Shown: positions 19,373 to 28,600, numbered from the stretch's first letter. The stretch is DNA of 39,398 nucleotides from Bacteroidota bacterium (GCA_016717325.1 JADKFV010000013.1:1-39398); one strand, 5' to 3'. Notes: generated by a model from the letters alone, not told the origin. A program made the numbers and translations.

Positions 19373-21895
19373 ATGCGTTTATTTTATACTTTCGCAATCT
19401 TATTTTTTTTAATGTCACATAGATTAAATTTTCTTTTAAGGGCTTCGCAGTTATTGTGCTGTTTTATGTTCATACCATTTTTTTCTTTCGCTCAGATTTT
19501 AGAGGAGGTCGCACCTGCAGGTAGTGAAGGATTGGTTGTAGATGCAAATACAAACAAACCTGTACCGTTTTCGACAGCAGCTTTAATGCAACCGGGAAAT
19601 ACATTGCCATTGGCAACAATGCTTGTTAGCGATAATGGAACTTTTGCATTTAAGGCCAGCGCAAACACTTTTTATGTGCGGGTAAGTTTTTTGGGCTACA
19701 CCACTTTTGTTTCCGATACATTCAATTTAGATGTAACGAATAAAACGCGTAAACTAAAAATAAAATTATCGCCAACGGCAACTCAGCTAAACGAAGTGGA
19801 AGTATCGGGTCAAAAAAACTATGCGCAAAATAACCTCGATCGCAAGGTTTATACCATTGATAAAGATTTGGTTGCTGTCGGGGGTAGTGCATCCGATGCA
19901 TTAAAACAAATACCGGCCATAAACCTGGATCAGGATAACAATGTGAATATGCGTGGCAGCGATAATCTTCAAATACTTGTTGATGGCCGCCCAAGTGGAA
20001 TGCTTGGTGGTGATAATCAATCGGGACTCGAGCAACTTCCGGCATCTTCCATCGAACGGATTGAAGTTATTTCAAATCCATCATCACAATTTGACGCGGC
20101 CGGTACAGGGGGCATAATTAATATTGTTTTGAAAAAAAATGTTCAAAAGGGATTTAATGGTAATGCTTCGGTAAATGTATCTACCCGCAACAAGTATGGC
20201 GCAAATGTTGGCATCAATGCCATGTACAAAAAGCTGAATGTATTCGCATCGTATGCTATAAGAGATGCCCGCAACCTGATGATAGGAACACTTGACCGCA
20301 CAGCAACTTTTGTCGACACTGCCTTTACACTGGAGCAGTCGAGTCGCAATATTACAAAACAAACAACGCATACATTTCGTACAGGGGGCGATTATCAGTT
20401 GTCAAAAAGTGCATCGGTTACTACTTCTATTAATTTTAACCGCAACGATGGTAGCCGCGATGAAAATATCTACTATGATAATTTTTTGTTGCAACCAAAT
20501 TATCCTCAGCAATTTGTATCGCAACAATTGCGCACTAATGCTGGCAATGATTGGCGGTGGAGTTATGATATAGCTGCCGGATTTCGCAAATCGTTTGCTG
20601 CCGGTAAAGCGGAATGGAATACAGATGCTACCTATTCGCGCAATGCACGCAGCGACAATCAGGATGCGACCATTAAATTTTTCGATGGGTTTCGTGATTT
20701 TGTAGAATCGCAATCGATGCTCCAAAATTTTAAGGTGGGCAATGGCCTGCAAAGTTTAAATACACAAAGTGATGTTACATGGCGTGCAACAAAAAAAATA
20801 AAAATTGATGGCGGAGCAAAATACTTTGGCCGCACAAGCAATAACTCGCTCAATCAATATGAATCGGAGTTTACTAACAATAACCATATACTGAGTGCCA
20901 GTTCCACACAATTTAGCTTTACCGAAAACATAACTGCAGCATATGTTATGGGTTTGTATAGTATTGGTAAAGTATCGGTGCAGGCGGGTTTACGAAACGA
21001 AAATACTTTTAATCAGTTTAAATATAAAGACAGCGAGAGCACTTCAAGAAGTTTTAATCATTTTTTCCCTTCCGTTTTTTTCCGGTATAATTCAAGTGCC
21101 ACTAATGAAATTGGGGCCAGCTATGGCAAGCGTATTCAACGCCCAAATGCCGAGCAACAAAATCCCTTTACCGACTTTAGCGATCCTCAAAATATCAGAG
21201 TGGGCAATCCGAATCTTGTACCCGAATTAATACACTCTTTCGAATTATCGAACAAAAAAATATTTTCTTTCACAACTCTAAACACAACGTTGTACTATCG
21301 TTATAACCAAAATCACATTCAGCGTTTTCGCAAAGTAACCAGTGATGGATTTTCGGTTATGACATTTATAAATTCTGCATGGCGAAAAGATTATGGTGTA
21401 GAAATATCGGCCACCGGAGATATTACAAAATGGTGGAATGTGCTGCTGAATGTAAACTTTTTCAACCAGGAAATAAATGCCGGCAACATTGAGCAGAACC
21501 TTGGCCGTAAGGGGTTTTCGTGGAGCACCCGTATGAACAATAATTTTAAGCTGCAAAAAACATTGACAGCACAGTTATCGGGAAGTTACAATAGCATAAT
21601 GCGTGGGGCACAAGGACAATTACAGCCGGTTTACTCGGCCGATGTTGCTATAAAAAAAGACTGGATGAAAAGTAAGTATAGCCTTACAATTGGACTGGCA
21701 GATATTTTCGATACAAGAATATTTCAGGTTCGTAACACTTCCACTTATTTCGATTTTGAATTTGAACGTAAACGCGATACACGTATCCTTACTTTTACAT
21801 TTAACTATCGCTTTGGCCGGTTTGATGATAAACAAAAGCAACAACGAAACAACGATAAACAAAACGACCGCCCGGGTGGCGAAATGGATTTTTAA
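19373..21895 (+). CDS. TonB-linked outer-membrane beta-barrel protein (CarboxypepD_reg, plug and barrel)
   Basis: This is an 840-residue outer-membrane receptor-like protein. The N-terminus has a signal peptide; the second methionine (residue 14, base 19412) gives the cleaner one, MSHRLNFLLRAS to SFAQ, and may be the true start. A carboxypeptidase-regulatory-like domain follows at about residues 50-130 (VVDANTNKPVPFSTAAL, VSFLGYTTFV). A plug domain lies at about 145-260 (ALKQIPAINLDQDNNVNMRG, LVDGRPSG, IERIEVISNPSSQFDAAGTGGIINI). The rest is a barrel of the outer_membrane_beta-barrel_3 type. The tail is Gln/Asn/Lys-rich and ends in F. Such proteins import or export a ligand across the outer membrane, usually with TonB, but the substrate cannot be told. 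The M16 peptidase starts 30 bp downstream, so the two are probably co-transcribed. Confidence 0.9.
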   Translation: MRLFYTFAILFFLMSHRLNFLLRASQLLCCFMFIPFFSFAQILEEVAPAGSEGLVVDANTNKPVPFSTAALMQPGNTLPLATMLVSDNGTFAFKASANTFYVRVSFLGYTTFVSDTFNLDVTNKTRKLKIKLSPTATQLNEVEVSGQKNYAQNNLDRKVYTIDKDLVAVGGSASDALKQIPAINLDQDNNVNMRGSDNLQILVDGRPSGMLGGDNQSGLEQLPASSIERIEVISNPSSQFDAAGTGGIINIVLKKNVQKGFNGNASVNVSTRNKYGANVGINAMYKKLNVFASYAIRDARNLMIGTLDRTATFVDTAFTLEQSSRNITKQTTHTFRTGGDYQLSKSASVTTSINFNRNDGSRDENIYYDNFLLQPNYPQQFVSQQLRTNAGNDWRWSYDIAAGFRKSFAAGKAEWNTDATYSRNARSDNQDATIKFFDGFRDFVESQSMLQNFKVGNGLQSLNTQSDVTWRATKKIKIDGGAKYFGRTSNNSLNQYESEFTNNNHILSASSTQFSFTENITAAYVMGLYSIGKVSVQAGLRNENTFNQFKYKDSESTSRSFNHFFPSVFFRYNSSATNEIGASYGKRIQRPNAEQQNPFTDFSDPQNIRVGNPNLVPELIHSFELSNKKIFSFTTLNTTLYYRYNQNHIQRFRKVTSDGFSVMTFINSAWRKDYGVEISATGDITKWWNVLLNVNFFNQEINAGNIEQNLGRKGFSWSTRMNNNFKLQKTLTAQLSGSYNSIMRGAQGQLQPVYSADVAIKKDWMKSKYSLTIGLADIFDTRIFQVRNTSTYFDFEFERKRDTRILTFTFNYRFGRFDDKQKQQRNNDKQNDRPGGEMDF

Positions 21896-21925
21896 CATAC
21901 AACATATACTATATACGCACTTAAT

Positions 21926-23173
21926 ATGAGTTATAACGAACCGCCATTTTCTATTACCACTTTAAAAAATGGTATAAGGCTGATACATCAAAATACAGGC
22001 AAAAGCGAAATTGTACATTGTGGTATATTGGTAAATGCGGGCACGCGTCATGAATCGCACGGCAAGGAAGGGTTAGCACATTTTATTGAGCATGTACTTT
22101 TTAAAGGAACCTCACACCGTACTTCCATGCAAATACTTAACAGGCTCGAAGTAGTTGGTGGCGAGTTAAATGCATATACATCGAAAGAGGAAACATGTAT
22201 ACATGCATCGGTGCAGGTGCAGTATCTTGAGCGCGCCTTCGACCTTATTGCCGATATCATGTTCAATTCTATATTTCCTGAAAAAGAAATTGCCAAAGAA
22301 AAAGAAGTGGTATTGGATGAAATTCGATCGTACCTTGATAATCCTTCGGAGCAAATTTTTGAAGATTTTGAATCGAAATTATTTCGTAACAATACATTGG
22401 GTAATCCCATTTTAGGCACTACTCAAAGTGTGAAGGCTTTTACCCGAAATGATATTATCAATTTTATAAAAACAAACTATCATCCCGAAAAAATGGTGGT
22501 GAGTGTAACCGGTGATATTTCTTTTACCAGAGCAAAAGAACTGGCTGATAAATATTTTGTATCGCGTGCAAAAGCAAACAATGTAGCTGCAGTGCAAAAG
22601 TTTAAACACAATAAAACATTTGCTCAAACAATGGAGCGACCTACCGAGCAAACTCATTTTGTGATGGGCAATGTTGCCTATTCGTTTCGTGATAAAAGAA
22701 GACTGCAGCTTTCCTTGCTAAATAACATTTTGGGTGGCCCGGCTATGAATAGCATTCTGAGCTTATCGGTACGCGAAAAATATGGATATACGTACAACAT
22801 AGAATCCAACTACCTTTCGTATAGCGATACAGGTGTTTTTAATATTTACTTCGCCACAGAACCAAAATTATTCGATAAGACTTATGCGGTTGTAAATAAA
22901 GAACTGGAAAAATTGCGCAACAATAAATTTACTACAACCAAGTTATCACAACATAAAAAACAATTGATAGGGCAGATAGCACTTGCACAGGAAAATAAAG
23001 CGGGCATAATGATGGCATTGGGCCGTACCCTGTTGAATCACAACAGGGTAGATACGCTTGAAACCATTTTCGCAAAAATAAATGCCATCACTCCCGAAGA
23101 TATTTTGCACGTGGCAAACGAAGTGTTCGACAAAAATAAATTCAGCACCTTGCAATATGTAAGTCCAAATTGA
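21926..23173 (+). CDS. M16-family zinc peptidase (processing-peptidase type)
   Basis: This 415-residue protein is an insulinase-type metallopeptidase of the mitochondrial-processing-peptidase size class. The inverted zinc motif HFIEH is at residues 52-56. The third zinc ligand is expected 76 residues after the second His, and E132 in VVLDEIRS sits exactly there, so the active site is complete. The second half has the usual inactive-like M16 domain with GGPAMNSILSLSVREKYGYTYNIES, the substrate-clamping R/Y segment near residues 280-290. There is no signal peptide, so it may act in the cytoplasm or by an unrecognised export route. It follows the outer-membrane barrel gene by 30 bp and precedes a secreted YceI gene by 60 bp. 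It may degrade peptides that enter through the receptor, but that is inference. Confidence 0.93.
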   Translation: MSYNEPPFSITTLKNGIRLIHQNTGKSEIVHCGILVNAGTRHESHGKEGLAHFIEHVLFKGTSHRTSMQILNRLEVVGGELNAYTSKEETCIHASVQVQYLERAFDLIADIMFNSIFPEKEIAKEKEVVLDEIRSYLDNPSEQIFEDFESKLFRNNTLGNPILGTTQSVKAFTRNDIINFIKTNYHPEKMVVSVTGDISFTRAKELADKYFVSRAKANNVAAVQKFKHNKTFAQTMERPTEQTHFVMGNVAYSFRDKRRLQLSLLNNILGGPAMNSILSLSVREKYGYTYNIESNYLSYSDTGVFNIYFATEPKLFDKTYAVVNKELEKLRNNKFTTTKLSQHKKQLIGQIALAQENKAGIMMALGRTLLNHNRVDTLETIFAKINAITPEDILHVANEVFDKNKFSTLQYVSPN

Positions 23174-23233
23174 AAGTGGTTGTAAAATTGAATGACTTTG
23201 TAATTAGTTTCAACTTTAAATTTTATAAATAAT

Positions 23234-23818
23234 ATGAGAAAACTTCTTCTATCAACAACGTTGCTTTTGGTGATGAACTTTACCATTCAGGCACAACTAA
23301 ACTGGATTGTTGACACCCACAATTCACAATTAAAATTTACAGTGGTGCATCTTATGATTTCGCAAATAGATGGCATGTTTACTTCGTATACGGGTACAGT
23401 TAAATCGAAAGACATCACCTTTGCCGATGCAGAAATAAACTTCAATGTAGAAACAAAAAGCGTTGATACACGCGATGCCGACCGCGATATTGAATTGCGC
23501 AGCAAAGAATTTTTCGATTGCAATAAATTTCCAAACATGAGTTTCAAGAGTACATCGTTCAAAAAAATTGCCGGCAAAAAATACAAACTCACAGGCGACC
23601 TCACTATAAAGGATGTAACAAAACAAGTAACCTTCGATGTTACATTCAACGGCACAGCAACCGATGGATTTGGAAATAAAAAAGCCGGTTTCAAAGCCAC
23701 AACCACCATAAATAGATTGGCTTATGGTTTAATGTGGAACAATACGCTCGAAGGCGGAGGCCTTACTATTAGCAACGAAGTCGATTTAATTTTGAATATT
23801 CAACTGATGATGAAATAG
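23234..23818 (+). CDS. Secreted YceI-like lipid-binding protein
   Basis: This 194-residue protein has a clear signal peptide (MRKLLLSTTLLLVMNFTIQAQ) and a full YceI domain: WIVDTHNSQLKFTVVHLMISQIDGMF at the start, the conserved ADRDIELRSKEFFDCNKFPNMSFKS segment, LTGDLTIKDVTKQVTFDV, and a C-terminal YGLMWNNTLEGGGLTISNEVDLIL strand pair. YceI proteins form a lipocalin-like barrel that binds polyisoprenoids or similar amphipathic lipids. The signal peptide puts this one in the periplasm. A second YceI paralog, without a signal peptide, lies at 26208-26741. A short hairpin overlaps the stop. Confidence 0.92.
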   Translation: MRKLLLSTTLLLVMNFTIQAQLNWIVDTHNSQLKFTVVHLMISQIDGMFTSYTGTVKSKDITFADAEINFNVETKSVDTRDADRDIELRSKEFFDCNKFPNMSFKSTSFKKIAGKKYKLTGDLTIKDVTKQVTFDVTFNGTATDGFGNKKAGFKATTTINRLAYGLMWNNTLEGGGLTISNEVDLILNIQLMMK

Positions 23819-23831
23819 TCTCAAACAGACT
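23817..23831 (+). terminator. Weak hairpin after the secreted YceI gene
   Basis: AGTCT, a CAAAC loop and AGACT form a five-base-pair stem overlapping the stop codon, followed by CATTTTG. The stem is short and the T run is weak, so it may only partly separate this gene from the convergent gene at 23883. Confidence 0.3.
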
Positions 23832-23882
23832 CATTTTGTAAACCATAGTATTTATTCCACTCCTGTTTTTGAATTTGGACTC

Positions 23883-25463
23883 TTAATTTATTACTTCAAT
23901 AATTTTGCGTTCGGTTTCATATTGATTTGTAAAAATAAAGCAATACGAACCTGTTGGCAAATTACTGCTGTCGATAAACAATCCACTATTGGTAAAAGTA
24001 TATTTACATAGCATTTCCTTAGCCTCAAGATTATAAATTTTTACATTTATTATTTGACCTTCAAATCCACTAACATTAATTAATCCTTTTGCAGGATTGG
24101 GAAATACCGATATCGAATGCATTGTGGAAACAAATATTTTTTCAACACTCGAAAAAATAATCTCACCAATATCATCCTCATATTTTATGCGATAAAAATT
24201 ATTTCCCTGCTGTACATTTTTATCAATTGACTCGTATACAGTAATATCTTTTGATGATGGTTTACTTTTTACTGAGCTTATTATTCTCCATTGCAATCCA
24301 TCTTCTGATTTTTCTACATCGTAAAAAATATTTGCGCCATCGTTCATTACCATCCATTTTAGTAGGGCATTATTTTGATTGGTCTTGACCTCGAAAGAAA
24401 CAATTTTTAATGGCAGCGAACCACCCGGATCGGCAAAGCCAAATGCAAATGCGCTGGCATTTCCACCACCTCCGCCACCTCCACTAAAGTTACAACCACT
24501 AAAACCTACCGGACAACAACCCGAATGCACATAACCCGAAAAGCCTGAGCCTTTGCCATCACCTTCAACTTTAACTATTACATTTGTAAGAACAGGATTG
24601 TTTGATAACGGTGTTAATGCAAAACAGAAACTATAAACCAGGCATGAGTCGGGAGTACCTGTAAAATCGCCACTTCCGGTGCCAAGCGAATCGACAAAAA
24701 TGAAAGTCCACACATTATTGCTTTTTGTTCCCACCCAATTTCCTGCATTATAAAATCCCGGAATTAATGCAGGAGCAGTTACATTAGCATACCCGTTTGG
24801 ATCGAAATAAAAGGTGAACTTTTTTACACCTTCAATGCCCGTAGTGTTTTTAAAAAATACAGAAACACACATGTTGCCTTGAATAAAAAGTGGTGACAAT
24901 GTCATTGGATTGGTTTGAAAAATATTATTGTATGCCACCTGAAAAAAAGGTTTGTTAGCTGCAAATGGCGGAGTAGCGCACATGCTGGCATCTAATTGCA
25001 AATTACCTTTTGTTACAGGAATGTTTACATACACCGAACCCGTATCGGCACCCACACTTATGTTGTAGGTGATTTTAAATGGCGAATCGATCCACAAAAA
25101 ATATTTTTGATAGGAGTTGACGCTTATTTTTAAATTAGTTTTTCCGGCACCTAATGAAAACGCCTGACAAATTCCACTGCCACAATTTTGCTCTTCGAGA
25201 TAAACCAAAAATGGGTTGGATGCATTGTCAACTGTAACAAATAATATGTCCGCTCCGTTGGGTGTAAGAATTTCGTACACCACATCTTCGCCCGCAATAT
25301 TGCATGGCGAAGTTCCATTATCGCCCTGTCCTACATTGGTTTCGTTGTATAACATAATACTCGGGCATACAAGTATTTGCTTGTGCGTTACGCAATTCGA
25401 TTGCGAAAATGAGCAATAGAAAGTCAGCCCCAAAAAAGAGGCAATTAATGTTAGCTGCTTCAT
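23883..25463 (-). CDS. T9SS type A cargo protein of unknown function
   Basis: A start at 25463 (MKQLTLIASF) gives a normal signal peptide, MKQLTLIASFLGLTFYCSFS. The longer frame to 25538 would put it 25 residues inside, so 25463 is preferred. The mature protein has a beta-rich N-terminal region with several cysteines, a seven-glycine run (about residues 325-331) after a Cys-rich HSGCCPVGFSGC segment, an LLKWMVMNDG fibronectin-like strand, and a C-terminal type A sorting domain (VFPNPAKGLINV to IIEVIN). Such domains direct export through the T9SS and attachment to the cell surface or release. The role of the body is not recognised. The gene is convergent with the secreted YceI gene and has a 740-bp upstream region. 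Confidence 0.85.
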   Translation of the reverse strand: MKQLTLIASFLGLTFYCSFSQSNCVTHKQILVCPSIMLYNETNVGQGDNGTSPCNIAGEDVVYEILTPNGADILFVTVDNASNPFLVYLEEQNCGSGICQAFSLGAGKTNLKISVNSYQKYFLWIDSPFKITYNISVGADTGSVYVNIPVTKGNLQLDASMCATPPFAANKPFFQVAYNNIFQTNPMTLSPLFIQGNMCVSVFFKNTTGIEGVKKFTFYFDPNGYANVTAPALIPGFYNAGNWVGTKSNNVWTFIFVDSLGTGSGDFTGTPDSCLVYSFCFALTPLSNNPVLTNVIVKVEGDGKGSGFSGYVHSGCCPVGFSGCNFSGGGGGGGNASAFAFGFADPGGSLPLKIVSFEVKTNQNNALLKWMVMNDGANIFYDVEKSEDGLQWRIISSVKSKPSSKDITVYESIDKNVQQGNNFYRIKYEDDIGEIIFSSVEKIFVSTMHSISVFPNPAKGLINVSGFEGQIINVKIYNLEAKEMLCKYTFTNSGLFIDSSNLPTGSYCFIFTNQYETERKIIEVIN

Positions 25464-26207
25464 AACAAGAAGGTGTTTAATTGGAAAATAAAAATTCAAA
25501 AACCAAAATAAAAAACTGCACTTTGCAAATATTGCCACAACCTTATTGGTGGCATAATTTAACGATGAACTGTCTTGTATTTAAATTTTTTGAGACGAGT
25601 AATATTTTTTTTCGAACGTTATAAATCGCGAAAATAAAAACAGGGGTGATACAATATTTATAGAGCAAATATGCTGCCGAAAAATAATTGCGAAATATTT
25701 ATTCCAATCGTTGATGTAAAAACAAAACAGATAAAATCTCGATTCGTAAATTTCAGTTCCAAAATTTTTAGTCACCTCTTTCAATCAATAGTCCGCTATT
25801 AAAAATAGTTTTTTGCCACAAAAGCACTGAGGCACAAAACTTCATCAAGTAATAAACACATCATTTTTATTGTTTTGTGAGACATGGTTTTGCGCTGATA
25901 TTGTGGCCATTTATTTTTTTACTTTCATGAAAAGAATCAATCATGTTGTTCAGAAATTCGAAGATGAATGATATCGAAAGTTCAAGTAATAAGTGCGGCA
26001 CAAGAACACTTTACATTAAAAAAATAATCATTGCGTAAGTCTATGACACTAATCAATACCCAACAAAAAAATTGCTTCATTAATCAATACAAAGAAATGC
26101 AAATGCAAAGTTTTATTAAAACAAAACCCCGACAATGCCGGGGTTTATGTTTTAAGATTAACACTGTTGGAGAGAGTAACTTTTTAGCTACTACTTCTGT
26201 GGTGGCT
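25464..26207. other. Intergenic region with diverged dispersed-repeat sequence
   Basis: About 740 bp with no supported gene. Short frames here (25581-25784 minus, 26031-26282 plus) lack signal, domain or start evidence. Around 25808-25920 the sequence TTTTTTGCCACAAAAGCAC is followed about 80 bases later by ATTGTGGCCATTTATTTTT, an imperfect inverted pair that resembles a GCCAC-type dispersed intergenic repeat I recall from Bacteroidota genomes. The region also holds the YceI terminator at 26124-26146. Confidence 0.4.
26124..26146 (-). terminator. Rho-independent terminator of the pirin-YceI operon
   Basis: AAACCCCG, a 7-base loop and CGGGGTTT form a perfect eight-base-pair stem. Read on the minus strand it is followed by TTTTGTTTTAATAAAA, a good U-run. 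It lies about 60 bp after the stop of the YceI gene at 26208. Confidence 0.85.
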
Positions 26208-26741
26208 TCAACTGCTTTTTACCATTTGAATTTCGGCATTAATACTCACTTCTTCGCCTATCAACACACCACCCGTTTCTAGTGCAGCGTTGTATGTTAA
26301 ACCCCAATTTTTACGATTTATTTTTCCCGAAATTGCAAAAGCGGTTTTGATATTGCCCCATGGATCTTTCATCATGCCTGCATATTCTACTGCAAGTGTT
26401 ACCGGCTTTGTTACATCGAGCATGGTGAGATTGCCTACAAGTTCATAATTACCATCACTAACTTTTTTATAGCTTGTCGATTTGAAATTAATTTGAGGAA
26501 ATTTTTCAGCATTAAAAAAATCGGCACCCATCACATGTCCATCACGTGCAGCTTCGCCTGTAGTTATAGAATTCACCTCGGCAGTAAATGCAATTTGTGC
26601 ATCATTAAAATCATCGCTACCCGATTCTACGGTAACTTTGTACTGTCCTATACGGCCGTTTACATTTGTAAACATAAGGTGCTTCACTTTGAAGCCAACG
26701 TGTGAGTGTGATGGGTCGAGAGCCCAGTTTGTGTTTGACAT
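26208..26741 (-). CDS. YceI family protein, cytoplasmic
   Basis: This 177-residue YceI protein begins MSNTNWALDPSHSHVGFKV and has no signal peptide, so it is cytoplasmic. The family features are complete: GHVMGADFFNAEKFPQINFKS, ELVGNLTMLDVTKPVTLAVEY, and the closing LTYNAALETGGVLIGEEVSINAEI strands. It starts 20 bp after the pirin gene stop, so the two are probably co-transcribed. YceI proteins without signal peptides commonly sit next to pirin genes in Bacteroidota. They bind an isoprenoid-like ligand, but the biological role is not settled. Confidence 0.92.
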   Translation of the reverse strand: MSNTNWALDPSHSHVGFKVKHLMFTNVNGRIGQYKVTVESGSDDFNDAQIAFTAEVNSITTGEAARDGHVMGADFFNAEKFPQINFKSTSYKKVSDGNYELVGNLTMLDVTKPVTLAVEYAGMMKDPWGNIKTAFAISGKINRKNWGLTYNAALETGGVLIGEEVSINAEIQMVKSS

Positions 26742-26761
26742 TTTTTTTGTTTTAAATTTTA

Positions 26762-27658
26762 TTATATATTCATTGGTATATCCATCAGTAATATTTCGGC
26801 ACCTGCCGTATTCGATTTAATTGAAATGCTTTCTGTATTCCATATTCCGAGTCCATCGCGTTCGTTCAGTTCTGTACCTTCTATGGTTACATCACCCTTT
26901 AGCACAAAGGCATAAACTCCATTTCCTTGTTTCTTTAATTTGTATTGCGTTTCAAAATTTTTGTCGAATGTGCCTAATTGAAACCAGGCATCCTGATGCA
27001 TCCATGCACCCTCATCATTTGCATTTGGCGAAATTATTTGCTGTAATTTATTGTGCCGATCTTGAGCCTTCAAACTAATTTGATCGTAACGTGGAGTAAC
27101 ATTTTTCTTATTAGGGAATATCCAGATTTGCAAAAATTTTACTTCGCTGTCTTTATTTTTATTATACTCACTATGAGTAATTCCGCTCCCTGCGCTCATC
27201 ACTTGAATATCGCCATTGCGTATTACTGCCACATTTCCCATACTGTCCTTATGTTCCAAATCGCCTTCGAGCGGTATCGAAATTATTTCCATATTTTCAT
27301 GCGGATGTGTGCCGAAGCCCATACCGGCTTCTACCCTATCATCGTTCAACACACGCAACACGCCAAAGTGCATGCGCTCGGGATTATAATAATTAGCAAA
27401 ACTAAATGTGTGATGGCTATTTAACCAACCATGATTAGCATTGCCACGTGTATCGGCTTTGTGTAAAATTGTATTCGCCATTATCTTTGAATTTGTGTTT
27501 GGTATATGATTAAAGCCAACGAAATCTTTTTCCATTGGCAAAGTTTTCAATTCTGCCAGTTCATCAATATTATTTTTTAGCACCTGTCCCATTGCAGCCG
27601 ATGCTACAAAAATGCCTGAACCCATTATTCCTTTTTTTAAAAAATCTTTTCTATCCAT
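26762..27658 (-). CDS. Pirin family protein with a Tat-like N-terminal extension
   Basis: The pirin fold is a bicupin. The N-terminal cupin has all four metal ligands of known pirins: H118 and H120 (FGTHPHENMEI), H162 and E164 (ITHSEYN). Family members bind Fe, and some have quercetin 2,3-dioxygenase activity. A normal pirin would start at residue 60 (MANTILHKADTRG), but an in-frame extension of 59 residues precedes it. The extension looks like a Tat signal with one arginine replaced by lysine (MDRKDFLKKGIMGSG, then FVASAAMGQ). If it is used, the protein is exported, which is unusual for pirins. The alternative start is at base 27481. YceI follows 20 bp downstream; a Crp/Fnr regulator lies upstream on the same strand. 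Confidence 0.88.
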   Translation of the reverse strand: MDRKDFLKKGIMGSGIFVASAAMGQVLKNNIDELAELKTLPMEKDFVGFNHIPNTNSKIMANTILHKADTRGNANHGWLNSHHTFSFANYYNPERMHFGVLRVLNDDRVEAGMGFGTHPHENMEIISIPLEGDLEHKDSMGNVAVIRNGDIQVMSAGSGITHSEYNKNKDSEVKFLQIWIFPNKKNVTPRYDQISLKAQDRHNKLQQIISPNANDEGAWMHQDAWFQLGTFDKNFETQYKLKKQGNGVYAFVLKGDVTIEGTELNERDGLGIWNTESISIKSNTAGAEILLMDIPMNI

Positions 27659-27765
27659 TGTGTGTTGGTAAAAATTTATGTGGCAAAGATGCAGTGTGAA
27701 AAATAAAAATCCATTGAACTAGATTAAGAAATGATTACACCAATTGTAAATGCTAAAAAATGTTT

Positions 27766-27835
27766 TTCATAAATAACACTAATCTGTTTTGCCGTTTATT
27801 GCTCACAGATAACACAGATTTATGTAGATTTGTTT
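27766..27835. repeat. Diverged dispersed intergenic repeat (ACAGAT type)
   Basis: Between the pirin and Crp genes the sequence AATAACACTAATCTGTTTTG is followed by CTCACAGATAACACAGATTTATGTAGATT. This matches a type of short repeat (CACAGATTT and AATCTGTGT motifs) that I recall scattered between genes in Bacteroidota genomes. It is diverged here, and it may only lengthen the spacer upstream of the pirin gene. Confidence 0.35.
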
Positions 27836-27885
27836 TACGCTTTTGTATAAAAAACCGAACAATTTTTCTGCGCCTTTTGGCGACA

Positions 27886-28464
27886 TTACTTTCGTGCAAT
27901 TTTGGCTCTAATCTTACTTAAAAATTCGGGTGATATTCCTAAGTATGAGGCAATGTAATGTTGCGGTATGCGTTGCGAAATGGTGGGATACTTTTTTAAA
28001 AATGCTAAATATCGTTCTTGCGCAGGCTGGGCTATGTTGCCTATCAAGCGGTTTTGAGTGGCCGATAAGTTACGTTGTATCATCATGCGAAATACGCGTT
28101 CAAATTTTGGCACTCGAAAAAGCAAATCTTCTTTGGTTTGTGGTGCAAGTAAAAGCAGCTGGCAATCTTCCATTGTTTCGATAAAAAGGCGTGAAGGCGT
28201 TTGGTCATTAAAACTGGCAATATCACTTATCCACCAATCTTCGATGGCGAATTGCAATATCACTTCAAAGCCATTGTCGTCAATATAAAAAGTACGTGCA
28301 CAACCCTTTACTACGTAAGCTTCGAAATTACAAACTTCACCTTCCTGCAACAGAAAAGTTTTTTTGGGATAGGTCTTGCTTACTAAAAGGGCATCGAAAA
28401 TATTAAGCTCTTCTTGCGAAAATGTGGTACACTTTGTAACGTTTGCATTTATTTGTTCGAACAT
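27886..28464 (-). CDS. Crp/Fnr family transcriptional regulator
   Basis: This 192-residue protein has an N-terminal cyclic-nucleotide-binding-like beta-roll (KTFLLQEGEVCNFEAYVVKGCARTFYIDDNGFEVILQFAIEDWW...) and a C-terminal winged helix-turn-helix with the recognition helix in HYIASYLGISPEFLSKIRAKI. This is the short Bacteroidota form of the family, in which the cAMP-contacting residues of Crp are usually not kept, so the ligand is unknown. The gene lies upstream of the pirin-YceI pair on the same strand with a 227-bp gap, so it probably has its own promoter and may regulate that pair. I see no conserved operator. Confidence 0.9.
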   Translation of the reverse strand: MFEQINANVTKCTTFSQEELNIFDALLVSKTYPKKTFLLQEGEVCNFEAYVVKGCARTFYIDDNGFEVILQFAIEDWWISDIASFNDQTPSRLFIETMEDCQLLLLAPQTKEDLLFRVPKFERVFRMMIQRNLSATQNRLIGNIAQPAQERYLAFLKKYPTISQRIPQHYIASYLGISPEFLSKIRAKIARK

Positions 28465-28600
28465 GACTATGCTATTATTTTGTGAATGTACAATATATGA
28501 TTTTCGGTTTTCAAATTCATGTATCTCATTATTGCTTTCAAAACAGTATTATCATAGACAACAAATTTATACTTAATTCTGCTTTCATTATATGGAGATA

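Noticed and set aside
25581..25784. 67-residue minus-strand frame upstream of the T9SS gene
   Set aside because: Low-complexity F/Y/I-rich sequence without signal peptide or domain and with no neighbour in operon distance.
27864..27884. Short hairpin (CGCC-TTTT-GGCG) after the Crp/Fnr gene
   Set aside because: The stem has four base pairs and is not followed by a T run on the minus strand, so a terminator cannot be supported.
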